Shown piece after piece: positions 8,441 to 17,162 of a stretch of DNA of 64,000 nt (the first letter of the stretch is position 1; each line of letters opens with the position of its first letter). This DNA is from Photobacterium aquae (GTDB lineage Bacteria > Pseudomonadota > Gammaproteobacteria > Enterobacterales > Vibrionaceae): positions 186,001 to 250,000 of the forward strand of contig NZ_LDOT01000023.1 of NCBI RefSeq assembly GCF_001029445.1, in the 5' to 3' direction. The notes beneath the pieces are model-generated. The model ran no database searches and had not been told where the DNA came from. It saw only the letters and a list, made by a program, of their open reading frames with translations. A program made the position numbers and the translations under genes.

Positions 8441-9256
8441 TTATTCGTGTTCAGCCATAATTTCATAGCTGGTGAATTTACGAATATTGATGACTCCTGT
8501 GTCAAAGATCAGATATTGGCCCTTAATACCCAAGAGAGTGCCTTCGACGACAGGATCTTTATCAAAATTGTGCGAGCTAATCTTTGTCGGGTAGTTATCT
8601 ACCGGATAGTGAATATCGACAACGGATTCATCTAGCCGCTCAATGGCGTCATTGCCAAACTCTTCGATAAGTTGTGCAAGCCTGGTTTCGATTTGTGGCA
8701 TCAGGCTATTAGCCTCGTGTTTTAAATCGAGTGGTGTTGCACTTCCTTTCAGCATCGCCCGCCAGTTGGTTTTATCTGCGACTAATTCGGCAAGAGCAAT
8801 TTCCACCAGGCCAGATAGCTGGCGAGTTTTTACCTTGAGAATAGGTAATGCCTGTGTGGCACCTTGGTCAATCCAGCGAGTAGGGAGCTGGGTGTGACGG
8901 GTGATACCGACTTTGAGGCCCGAGGTGTTAGAGAGGTACACATAGTGCGGTACCATGCAGTTGTTATCTCCCCATTCTGGTTCTCGGCAGGTGCCTTTGG
9001 CATAGTGGCATGTTTCTGGTTTCATAATGCACATATCACAGCGTGCTAGTTTTTTCATGCACGGGAAACAGTGCCCTTGCGAATAACTTTTCTTGGTTTT
9101 CTTACCGCATGCATCACAATATATGTTGCCAGTAAAGGTGAGTCGGAGGTGTTTGCCGATGAGTGGGTTTAGAGATAGTTCCTGCTCACCTACAGGCAGG
9201 GCGTAGTTAACGACATCGCTTAATGACGAGGTCATCTTACGGAGAGTTCCTTGCAT
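8441..9256 (-). CDS. DUF2797 protein with cysteine clusters and GIY-YIG-like core
   Basis: A 271-residue protein recognised as DUF2797. Residues about 47-85 hold a run of paired cysteines (CDACGKK, CFPCMKK, CDMCIMK, then CH and CRE) that probably bind one or two zinc ions. It is followed by VYLSNTSGLKVGITR and PTRWIDQGA, which resembles the GIY-YIG nuclease core. The biochemical function is unknown. It is a single gene, with a terminator between it and the following cti on the same strand. Confidence 0.8.
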   Translation of the reverse strand: MQGTLRKMTSSLSDVVNYALPVGEQELSLNPLIGKHLRLTFTGNIYCDACGKKTKKSYSQGHCFPCMKKLARCDMCIMKPETCHYAKGTCREPEWGDNNCMVPHYVYLSNTSGLKVGITRHTQLPTRWIDQGATQALPILKVKTRQLSGLVEIALAELVADKTNWRAMLKGSATPLDLKHEANSLMPQIETRLAQLIEEFGNDAIERLDESVVDIHYPVDNYPTKISSHNFDKDPVVEGTLLGIKGQYLIFDTGVINIRKFTSYEIMAEHE

Positions 9257-9341
9257 GACTTTGCTCTATATTGTTTTAGGTATTGATATATCTTAACAGC
9301 CTTGGGCTGCACCTGCCCACGGTTAAGAGGTGGTTGAGTAA

Positions 9342-9365
9342 AAAGCCCATTAAACAATGGGCTTT
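9342..9365. terminator. Intrinsic terminator
   Basis: AAAGCCCAT pairs perfectly with ATGGGCTTT around 6 bases. On the minus strand it closes the cti gene, followed by TTTTAC. Confidence 0.75.
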
Positions 9366-9377
9366 GTCGTATCGAGG

Positions 9378-11750
9378 TTAGCGGTTCTCTAGACGGTTAT
9401 AATCTAGCAATCCAGCCTCAATCGGAAAGTTCTGCTGGTATAGCTGGTTTAGCTTGTCGCTGAATGACCAAAAATCAGGGTCTGTGCGTCGAACAGCATA
9501 GCGATCCATAAATTTGGTATAGTCGGCCTCGGTATATACCATTTTGATCTCGCGGGCCAGAGCAGGTAAGTCGCCTTCGTCAACCAACCAGAATGCCCCG
9601 GGGTAACTACCAAGGATGCCTTTTACTAATGTGACATTATCTTGGTCGTAGAGCCTGTTAGCCTCTTCGCTAAACAGGCTCGAGATATTTTTGTGGGCAC
9701 TGTTCCGAACCAAGGTAAACAGCTGGGGAGCCGATGCTGGGTTGCTTGGCATGACCATGATGTAGCTAAGTTCCGGGAACAGCGTCGCTTGCCTGCCTTT
9801 TAGTTGGTCGATGTTATTCAGTGCATTGATGGCGTTGTTACCAAGCTCAGCCTGACGGTAGTCATAACGCGTGGAATTAACCGGTTTCAGTTTCTGTTCC
9901 AGCATCTCGAAGAGTTCTTGCTTAGGGTGTCCGGTAGTAAATTGGATGCCCGTCGGCTGGTCAAACGCATTGATGTCACCTTGTAGAAATTGAGTCAGGT
10001 GTTGATCTGCACCAAGATACCAGTCGGCCAGCTCGCTACGACGCGTGCTCGATGGCAGCAAAGACAGGAAGTTTGATTCGCCTTCCATTCGCAGGAAGTC
10101 CATATACATACGGGTGACAAGCTGGTGACCGAAGTTGCCGTACACATCGAAGCCTGCAACCAGAAGATAGTGGATGCGCTCAAGGAGTGAGTAATCGAGG
10201 ATCCAAGCTGTTTTGGGTGGTTTGCCGACTAGCCCTTTGGTTACCGTTGCACTGTCGAAATGGCGTAGGACGGTCAATGTCGCATTATCGTTGTAGCCAT
10301 CACCATCCCAGACAAGGTCGGTTGTCAGGTGCTCACCGTTTTTGAATGTGTCAGCCATGAAAGCATTTTTGGCTCGTAGGAATCGACCTTGCTGCTTGGC
10401 ATAGCTCATCCAATGGGTGAGCGGCAGGGTATTGCTCTCATGTTCGGCTGGCATTCTCAGGTTCTTGGCCTGATCTTGATAAAATGCGTCGACGCGCGGC
10501 GTATCGGCCATTGCTGGGTCAACAAAGAAAACCCAAAAACGGTCGTTGATGACATTAAGAGCCAGTTGACCTCGGCATACCGGCCCTTTGATAAAGCCCA
10601 TAATTGTATTTTGTGCATTGTCGATCATAAAGCGATAGCGACTATCTACCGGCAATTGACGGAATGCTTCCATCGGGTTGGCAGCGAGTTCCGGTTCATA
10701 TCCCGGAAGGGCTGCAACGGTATAGCTTGGCTTGAAGAAGAGTGTCTCGATCCGGGCCATTTTGGTCGGATTGAGGGCGTAAGGCATATGGGTCTTGTCG
10801 ACAATTGTCTCGCGTACTTGCTGGAAGCGGTAATACACCCGCTCGACACCGGGATCATCGAAAGGACGCCGGGTCGCGATAATATCAATAGGTTTTCCTG
10901 GTGCCGTACGTGAACGAACCAGATTGAAAAAGACCGGAGTCTCCTCGTCGCTGAAATAAAGGTGAGCGACAAAGAGGTGCTCGTAAATGTAGCGGCTGAC
11001 AAGCTGCTGTTTGAAACTGTCTCCATTGAGGAATTTTTCCCACTTGGACACTTTCGCCTGCGTTGATAGGGATGGTGGGGCAACGGCAGCCATCGGGGAG
11101 CCAGCACTGAGCCAATCCATCAATACCTTATTATCGGCATCACTGATTTTCGGCAGGCCGTATGGCATTCCCCACTGCGGGTAGTCATGTTCGTACTGGG
11201 CCATTTCTTCAATGGTCGGGCACTGTTGATTGCGATCAAGCGAAAAATCCCACTCATCGGCCGTGAGTACGGTTTGTTCAGGGAGAGGATGCGCCTGTTT
11301 TAGTTGCAGCATGCGTGCCATAACACCGGCTTGGGTGTTGGCCTCGGGAGACTGCTCGCGTTCATTGAGTACGGCATTGAATCCCTTGTCACGCCATTGT
11401 GCCGTTGATTGGGCATCAATGAACATTCGGGTGGTATTTGCCGCAATCAGGCGAGTGCCTTCGTACACTTTTTCTTTGTTGCTTCCTCGATCAATCCCTT
11501 CCGCTGAAGACAGTTTTAACTGGCAGGGGGCATCGTAGCAGGCATGGCAGACGACGCAGCGGTTCTCGATAATGGGTTTGACTTCAGTGAGGTAGTTGTT
11601 GGCCTGAAGCGTGTTTGCCGGGGCAATACGCTGCTGTGGCTCTGCTCTGCCGAATTGCTGGTCGAAATTAAAACCGGCATAGACGGCACAGCCAGAAAAC
11701 AGCACGGTGAGCAATAGTATAAAAATACGCTTACAGTGTTTTATTGACAT
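9378..11750 (-). CDS. cti: Fatty acid cis/trans isomerase
   Basis: A 790-residue protein matching Cti, which converts cis-unsaturated phospholipid acyl chains to trans without moving the double bond, stiffening the membrane under solvent or heat stress. The c-type haem motif is present in ENRCVVCHACYDAPCQ (C-x2-C-H, about residues 62-69), as in known Cti. The N-terminus (LLTVLFSGCAVYAG) reads as a lipobox, so the protein may be lipid-anchored on the periplasmic side. Cti is normally described as a soluble periplasmic haem protein. The gene stands alone behind its own terminator. With the desaturase at 54110 it gives two routes of membrane-lipid adjustment. Confidence 0.92.
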   Translation of the reverse strand: MSIKHCKRIFILLLTVLFSGCAVYAGFNFDQQFGRAEPQQRIAPANTLQANNYLTEVKPIIENRCVVCHACYDAPCQLKLSSAEGIDRGSNKEKVYEGTRLIAANTTRMFIDAQSTAQWRDKGFNAVLNEREQSPEANTQAGVMARMLQLKQAHPLPEQTVLTADEWDFSLDRNQQCPTIEEMAQYEHDYPQWGMPYGLPKISDADNKVLMDWLSAGSPMAAVAPPSLSTQAKVSKWEKFLNGDSFKQQLVSRYIYEHLFVAHLYFSDEETPVFFNLVRSRTAPGKPIDIIATRRPFDDPGVERVYYRFQQVRETIVDKTHMPYALNPTKMARIETLFFKPSYTVAALPGYEPELAANPMEAFRQLPVDSRYRFMIDNAQNTIMGFIKGPVCRGQLALNVINDRFWVFFVDPAMADTPRVDAFYQDQAKNLRMPAEHESNTLPLTHWMSYAKQQGRFLRAKNAFMADTFKNGEHLTTDLVWDGDGYNDNATLTVLRHFDSATVTKGLVGKPPKTAWILDYSLLERIHYLLVAGFDVYGNFGHQLVTRMYMDFLRMEGESNFLSLLPSSTRRSELADWYLGADQHLTQFLQGDINAFDQPTGIQFTTGHPKQELFEMLEQKLKPVNSTRYDYRQAELGNNAINALNNIDQLKGRQATLFPELSYIMVMPSNPASAPQLFTLVRNSAHKNISSLFSEEANRLYDQDNVTLVKGILGSYPGAFWLVDEGDLPALAREIKMVYTEADYTKFMDRYAVRRTDPDFWSFSDKLNQLYQQNFPIEAGLLDYNRLENR

Positions 11751-11930
11751 GTTTTATTCGTTATTTAAGGTAGAAAGACTAATTTGATCATGTTCAATTG
11801 TATACCGAAATGGAGAAAAATAGCTTGTATCGGTGCTGAATCTACCCGTTTTATGGGAAATGAGTCAGTAACGACTAATTATCGAAATTCAATTGGCGGT
11901 GATTCTCTTTACCCAACAGGAAAGATAAAA

Positions 11931-11958
11931 AAAGCCTGCCGAAGCAAGCTTTTGTTTT
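11931..11958. terminator. Intrinsic terminator
   Basis: AAAGCCTGC and GCAAGCTTT form a stem of 9 pairs with one mismatch around a CGAA loop, flanked by A-run and TTTTGTTTTTG. It lies just past the stop of the leftward 149-residue protein gene. Confidence 0.65.
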
Positions 11959-11979
11959 TGATTGAAAGAATCCTGCGTA

Positions 11980-12429
11980 TTACGCGAAGATTGCTAGGAA
12001 TTCACGCTTCATTGGTGGGTTGCGGCGTGCTTTCTTAAGTTGCTTACACATGTCTTTAACGCAGCTGTGCAGTACTTTGTCTAGCATTACGGCTTTGTAT
12101 TCAGCAAACTCGTCGTCGCTCATATCAGCCGGTTTTTCTGTTTCTTGCATTTCGCCAAGGAAATCAACACCAGAGTAGCTTTGGCTTAGAGAAACAAGAG
12201 CGTGGAACTGCTCGAAGTTGTCCAATACGTTTTGTGCGCTGGCTGGAAGTTGATCCCAAGCTTCACGAGTTGATGGCTCAGACACTTTGTAAACATTGAT
12301 CAGCATGTCGTGCAGTTCAGCAGGAACTTGCTCGAATTCAACCAGTTTGCGTAGTTCAGGAGAACAGTCGGCAAGAGAAAGTGTTACTTCTTCAACGTGA
12401 GTATTTTCGGTGTTTGTCATATCAGACAT
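11980..12429 (-). CDS. Conserved hypothetical acidic protein
   Basis: A 149-residue cytoplasmic protein without signal peptide or membrane segment. It is acidic, rich in leucine and predicted helical, and ends with a basic stretch (KQLKKARRNPPMKREFLAIFA). The start ATG 12429 has CAGGA nine bases before it; ATG 12420 is a second option. I do not recognise the family. It is divergent from the REC-GGDEF gene with 241 bases between them. Confidence 0.65.
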   Translation of the reverse strand: MSDMTNTENTHVEEVTLSLADCSPELRKLVEFEQVPAELHDMLINVYKVSEPSTREAWDQLPASAQNVLDNFEQFHALVSLSQSYSGVDFLGEMQETEKPADMSDDEFAEYKAVMLDKVLHSCVKDMCKQLKKARRNPPMKREFLAIFA

Positions 12430-12670
12430 CGCTATATTCCTGTAGCGTAGATGAAAATTAAGGGGGTGAATGCTATAGCCCTGCCGGGAAATGTCAATAA
12501 TAAGCTTATCATCGATTTTTTATCATTTGTCTCATCTTAGGTGAATAGGCGATAACAATATCTTCGTTGTCTCTATCACACTGTATTGATCATAGTAGTA
12601 AAGATTAGTAGGCACTGTTAATTGCTGTGCTATAACTATGTTAAACAATTTAAATCAATAGGATGCAGCA

Positions 12671-13618
12671 ATGGAAGCGATGCGGATTTTACTGGTTGAT
12701 GATGTCCATCTCGAGAGGATGCAATTGGCAATGCGCTTGCAACGTCTAGGCCATATTGTTGAGGCAGTAGCATCGGGGCATGAAGCCATCGCTCGCTACC
12801 CCGTATTTGACCCAGATCTGGTATTACTGGATGTGAGTATGCCGGATATGAGTGGTACAGAAGTTGCGCAGCAGTTGCGTATTAAGCATCCTGATTGGAT
12901 TCCTATCATTTTTCTAAGTGGGCATGATGAGCCTGAGATGATCGACAAGGCAATTGATATGGGGGGCGATGATTATATCGTTAAGCCCGTTAACAAGATT
13001 GTATTGGCGGCAAAGCTAAAGGCAATGCAGCGTATCGCACATATGCGTCATCAGTTGAAGAAAGCCTCAGAAGAGTTGGAGCAAGCTAATGATCGGCTGT
13101 CACAGCAAGCCAATGAGGATGGCTTGACTCACCTAGCCAATCGCCGGATGTTGGATGCCAAGCTAAATGAGTTTATATCTTGGCATGGGCGCAGTAATTT
13201 GCCGATGACCGTCATTATGATAGATGTCGATCACTTCAAGCTTTACAATGACCACTATGGCCACTTGGAAGGCGACCGTTGTCTTAAGGAGGTTGCAAAG
13301 GCCTTGAAGAAGACCTTTAGTCGAGCTGGTGAGCTGGCTGCCCGTTATGGTGGGGAGGAATTTGTTATTGTCATCAGCCACTGCGATAAAACCCGAGCGG
13401 TACGAGAATGTGAACGTTTGAAGTCTTGCATTCAGGCGCTTGAAATTCCGCACTTGAAATCTAAAACCGCAGACATTGTTACCGTTAGCCAAGGCATGGT
13501 CTCGTGGGTACCTACAGGGCTTGAGACGGCCGAAAATATGTATCAAATCGTAGATAAAGTCCTTTATAAAGCCAAAGAGCAGGGGCGAAATCGATTTGTT
13601 GCCGCTGAGTTTACTTAA
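12671..13618 (+). CDS. Response regulator with diguanylate cyclase (REC-GGDEF)
   Basis: A 315-residue two-domain protein. The receiver spans about 4-120, with acidic pair D10-D11, phospho-acceptor D54 in VLLDVSMPD, and the conserved Lys in YIVKPVN. A short coiled coil (about 125-148) joins it to a GGDEF domain with active-site GGEEF at 227-231 and substrate residues in MIDVDHFKLYND. It should make cyclic di-GMP when phosphorylated. The usual inhibitory I-site RxxD five residues before GGEEF reads RAGE here, so product inhibition may be altered. No kinase gene is adjacent. AGGATG precedes the ATG. Confidence 0.9.
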   Translation: MEAMRILLVDDVHLERMQLAMRLQRLGHIVEAVASGHEAIARYPVFDPDLVLLDVSMPDMSGTEVAQQLRIKHPDWIPIIFLSGHDEPEMIDKAIDMGGDDYIVKPVNKIVLAAKLKAMQRIAHMRHQLKKASEELEQANDRLSQQANEDGLTHLANRRMLDAKLNEFISWHGRSNLPMTVIMIDVDHFKLYNDHYGHLEGDRCLKEVAKALKKTFSRAGELAARYGGEEFVIVISHCDKTRAVRECERLKSCIQALEIPHLKSKTADIVTVSQGMVSWVPTGLETAENMYQIVDKVLYKAKEQGRNRFVAAEFT

Positions 13619-13996
13619 CCCCATATTTTCCTAATCCGTTAGAACGTGTTCGCATGTTCTCCATGCAAGCTACCTTATTATTTGAATAAATAGAGGTAGC
13701 TTGGATGGTGGTGACGGTTTTGTTGCCTCCTTCTTCCTTACTCCGCATTTCTTTGACTCCTTCTTTTGTTTTGCTCTTGACCCCGGTAGTTTGCGGCTAA
13801 CTTGGCAATAGCTGATTGTTTTACCAGCAACTAACGCCTTTAACGCTTGTTGTATTGTGATGACGTGATAATCTCCTTGTGCATGTACGCAGTGTGTCTT
13901 CAAGTGGGGGGCAAGTGATAGCGTGGTTACTTGCTAAACTGAGTGAATCAGTACCCAGTTGAATTCATAATGTCAAAATAGGGGTGAGGGAAGATC
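13619..13996. other. Gene-free region downstream of REC-GGDEF with two hairpins
   Basis: Immediately after the stop a 7-bp stem with a TTCG tetraloop (13642-13659) could act as a transcript end or stabiliser. A second inverted repeat, CAAGCTACC with GGTAGCTTG (13666-13674 and 13695-13703), follows. The remainder should carry the yceH promoter. No convincing gene is seen. Confidence 0.5.
13642..13659 (+). terminator. Hairpin with TTCG tetraloop
   Basis: GAACGTG pairs with CATGTTC (one G-U) around TTCG, 24 bases past the REC-GGDEF stop. There is no T-run, so it may be a stabilising 3' end rather than a classical terminator. Confidence 0.4.
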
Positions 13997-14668
13997 ATGG
14001 ATATGTGCTTTTCACAGACAGAAGTTCGAGTATTAGGTTGCTTGCTTGAAAAAGAGGTAACTACTCCAGATCAATACCCATTAACATTGAATGCACTGAC
14101 AACGGCCTGTAACCAGAAAAGCAATCGTGACCCTGTCACGTCGCTCACAGACGCCGAAGTGCAAGACACCGTTGAAACGTTAATTTCCAAGCGAGTAATT
14201 CAAGAAGTTACTGCTGGCTTCGGTAGTAGAGTGTCGAAATACCAGCATCGATTCTGCAATACTGAGTTCAGTACATACCAGTTTAGTGAGCAGGAAAAAG
14301 CGACAATTTGTGTGTTGCTGTTGCGCGGGCCTCAGACTGCGGGGGAAATCCGTACGCGAACTAACCGTTTGTGCAAGTTTTCTGATGTCAAAGAGACTGA
14401 ATCCGTTTTGGCTTCGTTGGCGGAACATAGCAAAGGACCTTTTGTTGTTCGCTTGCCGGTAGAGCCAGGGAAACGCGATCCTCGCTATATGCACTTGTTC
14501 AGCGGTGAGGTTGATTTGGAAGCCCTACAGCAGCAAGTTGCAGCAAGTCGTTCTTCTGCTGTTGCAGGCGCATCAAGTGAACGTATCGAGGCATTGGAAG
14601 AAGAGGTTGCATCGTTACGCAGCGAAGTTGCTGAGTTGCGGCAGATGATAGACTCTCTGCTTGCATAG
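13997..14668 (+). CDS. yceH: YceH family (DUF480) protein
   Basis: A 223-residue protein closely following E. coli YceH: LGCLLEKEVTTPDQYPLTLN, ACNQKSNRDPV, LLLRGPQTAGEIRTRTNR and VRLPVEPGKRDPRYMHLFSGE are all characteristic. The fold has two winged-helix domains and ends in a coiled coil (about 190-222). The molecular role is not established. ATG 13997 has GAGGGAAG upstream. A terminator closes it. Confidence 0.92.
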   Translation: MDMCFSQTEVRVLGCLLEKEVTTPDQYPLTLNALTTACNQKSNRDPVTSLTDAEVQDTVETLISKRVIQEVTAGFGSRVSKYQHRFCNTEFSTYQFSEQEKATICVLLLRGPQTAGEIRTRTNRLCKFSDVKETESVLASLAEHSKGPFVVRLPVEPGKRDPRYMHLFSGEVDLEALQQQVAASRSSAVAGASSERIEALEEEVASLRSEVAELRQMIDSLLA

Positions 14669-14675
14669 AATTGTT

Positions 14676-14709
14676 AACTAAGCCCAGCATCGCTGGGCTT
14701 AGTTTTTTA
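14676..14709 (+). terminator. Intrinsic terminator after yceH
   Basis: A perfect 13-bp stem, AACTAAGCCCAGC with GCTGGGCTTAGTT, 3-base loop, then a T-run. Confidence 0.9.
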
Positions 14710-14763
14710 TTACGTTATACCCAAACTGCTGGGTGTAAGTCATTTTGGGAACAGACATTCCAT

Positions 14764-15048
14764 ATGGCGAAAGTAGAGGCAATTTGGTCGGTCTATTTGA
14801 TTAGGACGAAAGCAAATCAACTGTACTGTGGGGTAACTACAGACGTTGAGCGTCGTTTCCACGAGCATCAGTCATCCGCTAAAGGCGCTAAATATCTCAA
14901 AGGGAAGGGGCCGTTGACGCTGGCTTGGACATTAGCCGTGGGTGACAAGCGCAAAGCGATGCAGCTCGAGTATAGAATTAAGCAGTTAAATAAGCAGGCT
15001 AAAGAAAAATTGGTTGTCGGGGAGATCCAGCCTCCTTTGTCAGTTTAG
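14764..15048 (+). CDS. GIY-YIG nuclease-domain protein (YhbQ/UPF0213-like)
   Basis: A 94-residue single-domain protein with the GIY-YIG core: VYLIRTKANQLYCGVTTDVERRFHEHQ, then a helix with the family glutamate in AMQLEYRIKQL. It has the size and layout of YhbQ/UPF0213 proteins, suspected structure-specific nucleases. I chose ATG 14764 because the domain begins nine residues later; the longer open frame upstream overlaps the yceH terminator. The ribosome binding site is weak. Confidence 0.8.
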   Translation: MAKVEAIWSVYLIRTKANQLYCGVTTDVERRFHEHQSSAKGAKYLKGKGPLTLAWTLAVGDKRKAMQLEYRIKQLNKQAKEKLVVGEIQPPLSV

Positions 15049-15143
15049 ATAATAACGGCGGTAGAGTCGTTGTATTCGGAGCGGAATCGGCTCCGGAATC
15101 ATTTGCGTATAACCTATTATGGGTTGGTTTAGGAATAACGAAT

Positions 15144-15683
15144 ATGGCACTTAAAGCCACCATTTATAAAGCGAACATGAACGTGGCAGATATGGATCGT
15201 CACGTATATCTCGATCAGGCACACACATTGGCTTGCCATCCGTCTGAAACGCTGCAGCGTTTAATGTTACGGTTGGCGGTATGGGGCTTTAATGCCGATG
15301 AAGAATTGGTTTTTACCAAAGGGCTATGTGATGCCGATGAGCCGGTGTTGTGGAAGAAAAATTACACTGACGATATTGAGCTATGGGTTGATTTGGGTCT
15401 GCCGGATGAAAAGCGCATAAAGAAAGCGGCACACAAAGCGGATAAGGTACTGATTGCTGCCTATGGTGATAATGCAGCTCCGATTTGGTGGAAACAGAAC
15501 AAGACCAAAATCGAACAGTATGGCAATATTTCCGTTGTATTCTTTGATGATGAGACGTTAGCGCAATTGGAGGCCATGGTTGAGCGTACCATGCAGCTAC
15601 AGTTGACTATCGAGGGTGAGCAAGGCTGGCTGAGCTGTGGTGAGCACAATTGCACACTTGTTCCACAATGGTGGTTGCGTTAA
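15144..15683 (+). CDS. yaeQ: YaeQ family protein
   Basis: A 179-residue protein matching YaeQ along its length (MALKATIYKANMNVADMDRHVY, CHPSETLQRLMLRL, and ELWVDLGLPDEKRIKKA). YaeQ has a PD-(D/E)XK nuclease-like fold, and high-copy yaeQ was reported to compensate loss of RfaH. Its true activity is unknown. It is followed after 37 bases by a YdcF-like gene on the same strand, so they may be cotranscribed. Confidence 0.9.
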   Translation: MALKATIYKANMNVADMDRHVYLDQAHTLACHPSETLQRLMLRLAVWGFNADEELVFTKGLCDADEPVLWKKNYTDDIELWVDLGLPDEKRIKKAAHKADKVLIAAYGDNAAPIWWKQNKTKIEQYGNISVVFFDDETLAQLEAMVERTMQLQLTIEGEQGWLSCGEHNCTLVPQWWLR

Positions 15684-15720
15684 AACATTATTTCTAGATT
15701 AGCTGCAGAAGGAGTTTGCT

Positions 15721-16368
15721 ATGTCATCAACGGCGCATGCCTTAGCCCAGAAAGTGTGGGACTACCACCAGTTAAACCATACGCTCGTACCAAGTGACGG
15801 CTTATTCGTGCTGTGCAGCAATGATTTGCGTGTCGCCGAGTATGCTGCTGAGCTGTATTTACAAGGATATGCACCTTGGATAGCCTTTTCGGGTGGCGTA
15901 GGGGCACTAACAGAAGGCCTATTTGATTGTTCGGAAGCTGAGGCATTTGCTGCTGTGGCTCAGGATATGGGGGTTCCGAAAGAGGCGATCTATATCGAAC
16001 CGGCATCGACAAATACGGGTGAGAATATTCGTTTTACCCGTACTTTGCTCGAAGATAAGGGGATCAGTGCTGAGCGACTTATTCTGGTTCAGAAACCTTT
16101 TATGGAACGTCGGGCCTATGCCACTTGCCAGCGTTTGTGGCCGGAGCAAGCCGTTATTGTGACATCGCCAAGGATTAGCCTAGACGATTATCCGAATGAA
16201 TCTCTCACTTATGCTGAGGTCATTAATGTGATGGTTGGGGATTTGCAGCGAGTTATGGATTATCCCCAAAAAGGTTTTTCGGTTAAACAAGATGTCCCAA
16301 TAGATGTTTTGAGCGCCTATGAAAAATTAGTGGGCTTAGGCTTTGATGGTCATCTGATACAGTCATAG
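15721..16368 (+). CDS. YdcF-like protein (DUF218)
   Basis: A 215-residue DUF218 protein close in layout to E. coli YdcF, which binds S-adenosylmethionine. Recognisable segments are VLCSNDLRVAEYAAELY, IAFSGGVG, EPASTNTGENIRFT and VQKPFMERRAYATC. It lacks the N-terminal membrane segments of the envelope DUF218 proteins SanA and ElyC, so it is cytoplasmic. GAAGGAG precedes the ATG. It probably shares a transcript with yaeQ and is closed by the 16436 terminator. Confidence 0.85.
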   Translation: MSSTAHALAQKVWDYHQLNHTLVPSDGLFVLCSNDLRVAEYAAELYLQGYAPWIAFSGGVGALTEGLFDCSEAEAFAAVAQDMGVPKEAIYIEPASTNTGENIRFTRTLLEDKGISAERLILVQKPFMERRAYATCQRLWPEQAVIVTSPRISLDDYPNESLTYAEVINVMVGDLQRVMDYPQKGFSVKQDVPIDVLSAYEKLVGLGFDGHLIQS

Positions 16369-16435
16369 AGATGTTCGAGAGGGTGATATTTAGATAAGCT
16401 GCTCTCATCATTGAATTTGGTGAATACTTATGAAT

Positions 16436-16463
16436 AGCACGATGAAAATCGTGCTTTTTTTTG
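16436..16463 (+). terminator. Intrinsic terminator
   Basis: AGCACGAT pairs with ATCGTGCT around a GAAA tetraloop, followed by T8. Confidence 0.9.
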
Positions 16464-16939
16464 CAAATATTTCTGTCATGTCAGTTTTTAGCGTGCGTAA
16501 TGTAACATGGAGTTTTTGGGGTTATTTTGACTCCAGTATAGCAATTGAACAATTTCAACATGTGCTGCATGCATGGTTTGGTTGAAATTTGAGCATATAA
16601 AATGCAAGATAAAATTACTTTTGACGCGTGTGTCAGAAAATTGTCAATAAATGCCAAATTGTAAACCATTTATAATCAGTTACTTATCTATTAAACAGGT
16701 CGCTGTACCATATTTTGATAAGTGTAATTTGTTGTTACGATTAATGATTTTGATTTTACTCTTGATTTCTGATTTGATTATATTGCAGCGAAAGCAAATT
16801 CATACCACTAACAATATAATAATGCCTGAGTTTTACGTGGCTTAAATTAATATTAGTTTGTTTGTGATGTCATAATATTTGTATCTATAAGTATTGATGA
16901 TAATTTCTATTTATAGAACAGCCTTTATAAGGAAAACCC
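16464..16939. promoter_or_regulatory. AT-rich upstream region of the Tad operon
   Basis: A 476-base gene-free, strongly AT-rich stretch in front of flp. It contains inverted repeats AATTTCAAC/GTTGAAATT (16551-16559 and 16581-16589) and GGAGT/ACTCC (16509-16534). Such AT-rich leaders before pilus operons are often silenced by H-NS-type proteins; that is inference. The operon promoter must lie here. A 64-codon open frame inside it is not convincing as a gene. Confidence 0.55.
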
Positions 16940-17149
16940 ATGCTAACTTCTGTATATGCAAAAGTTGATGCTTTTTTGTCTGCTTACAAAAATGATGAGC
17001 GCGGTGTTACTGCAATTGAATATGGCCTAATTGGTGTTGCTATGGCTGTTGTACTAGGAACTATTTTTGCGAAAGATGGTTCAGTTATTACCAGCCTGAC
17101 AGAAGCATTTACAAAAATTTCTGATACGCTGTCAGACGCAAGTAAATAA
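16940..17149 (+). CDS. flp: Flp type IVb pilin
   Basis: A 69-residue prepilin, the major subunit of the Tad pilus. Processing is expected after the glycine in DERG-VTAIEYGLIG, with the conserved glutamate and the Flp E-Y pair at mature positions 5 and 6. The hydrophobic helix runs IEYGLIGVAMAVVLGTIF, followed by a short polar tail. Only one flp copy is present in this locus. AAGGAAAA precedes the ATG. It is the first gene of the operon, where high expression is expected. Confidence 0.95.
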   Translation: MLTSVYAKVDAFLSAYKNDERGVTAIEYGLIGVAMAVVLGTIFAKDGSVITSLTEAFTKISDTLSDASK

Positions 17150-17162
17150 CCAATTTTCTCTA

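Noticed and set aside
10389..10913. 174-codon antisense frame within cti
   Set aside because: Shadow of the haem-containing isomerase, which covers the whole stretch with clear family motifs.
13670..13903. 77-codon minus-strand open frame between the REC-GGDEF gene and yceH
   Set aside because: Low-complexity Lys/Ser/Pro composition, no ribosome site, no recognisable similarity and its end lies in an inverted repeat.
16651..16845. 64-codon open frame with a hydrophobic stretch before flp
   Set aside because: Hydrophobicity is explained by AT-rich sequence (Ile, Leu, Phe codons); no ribosome site.
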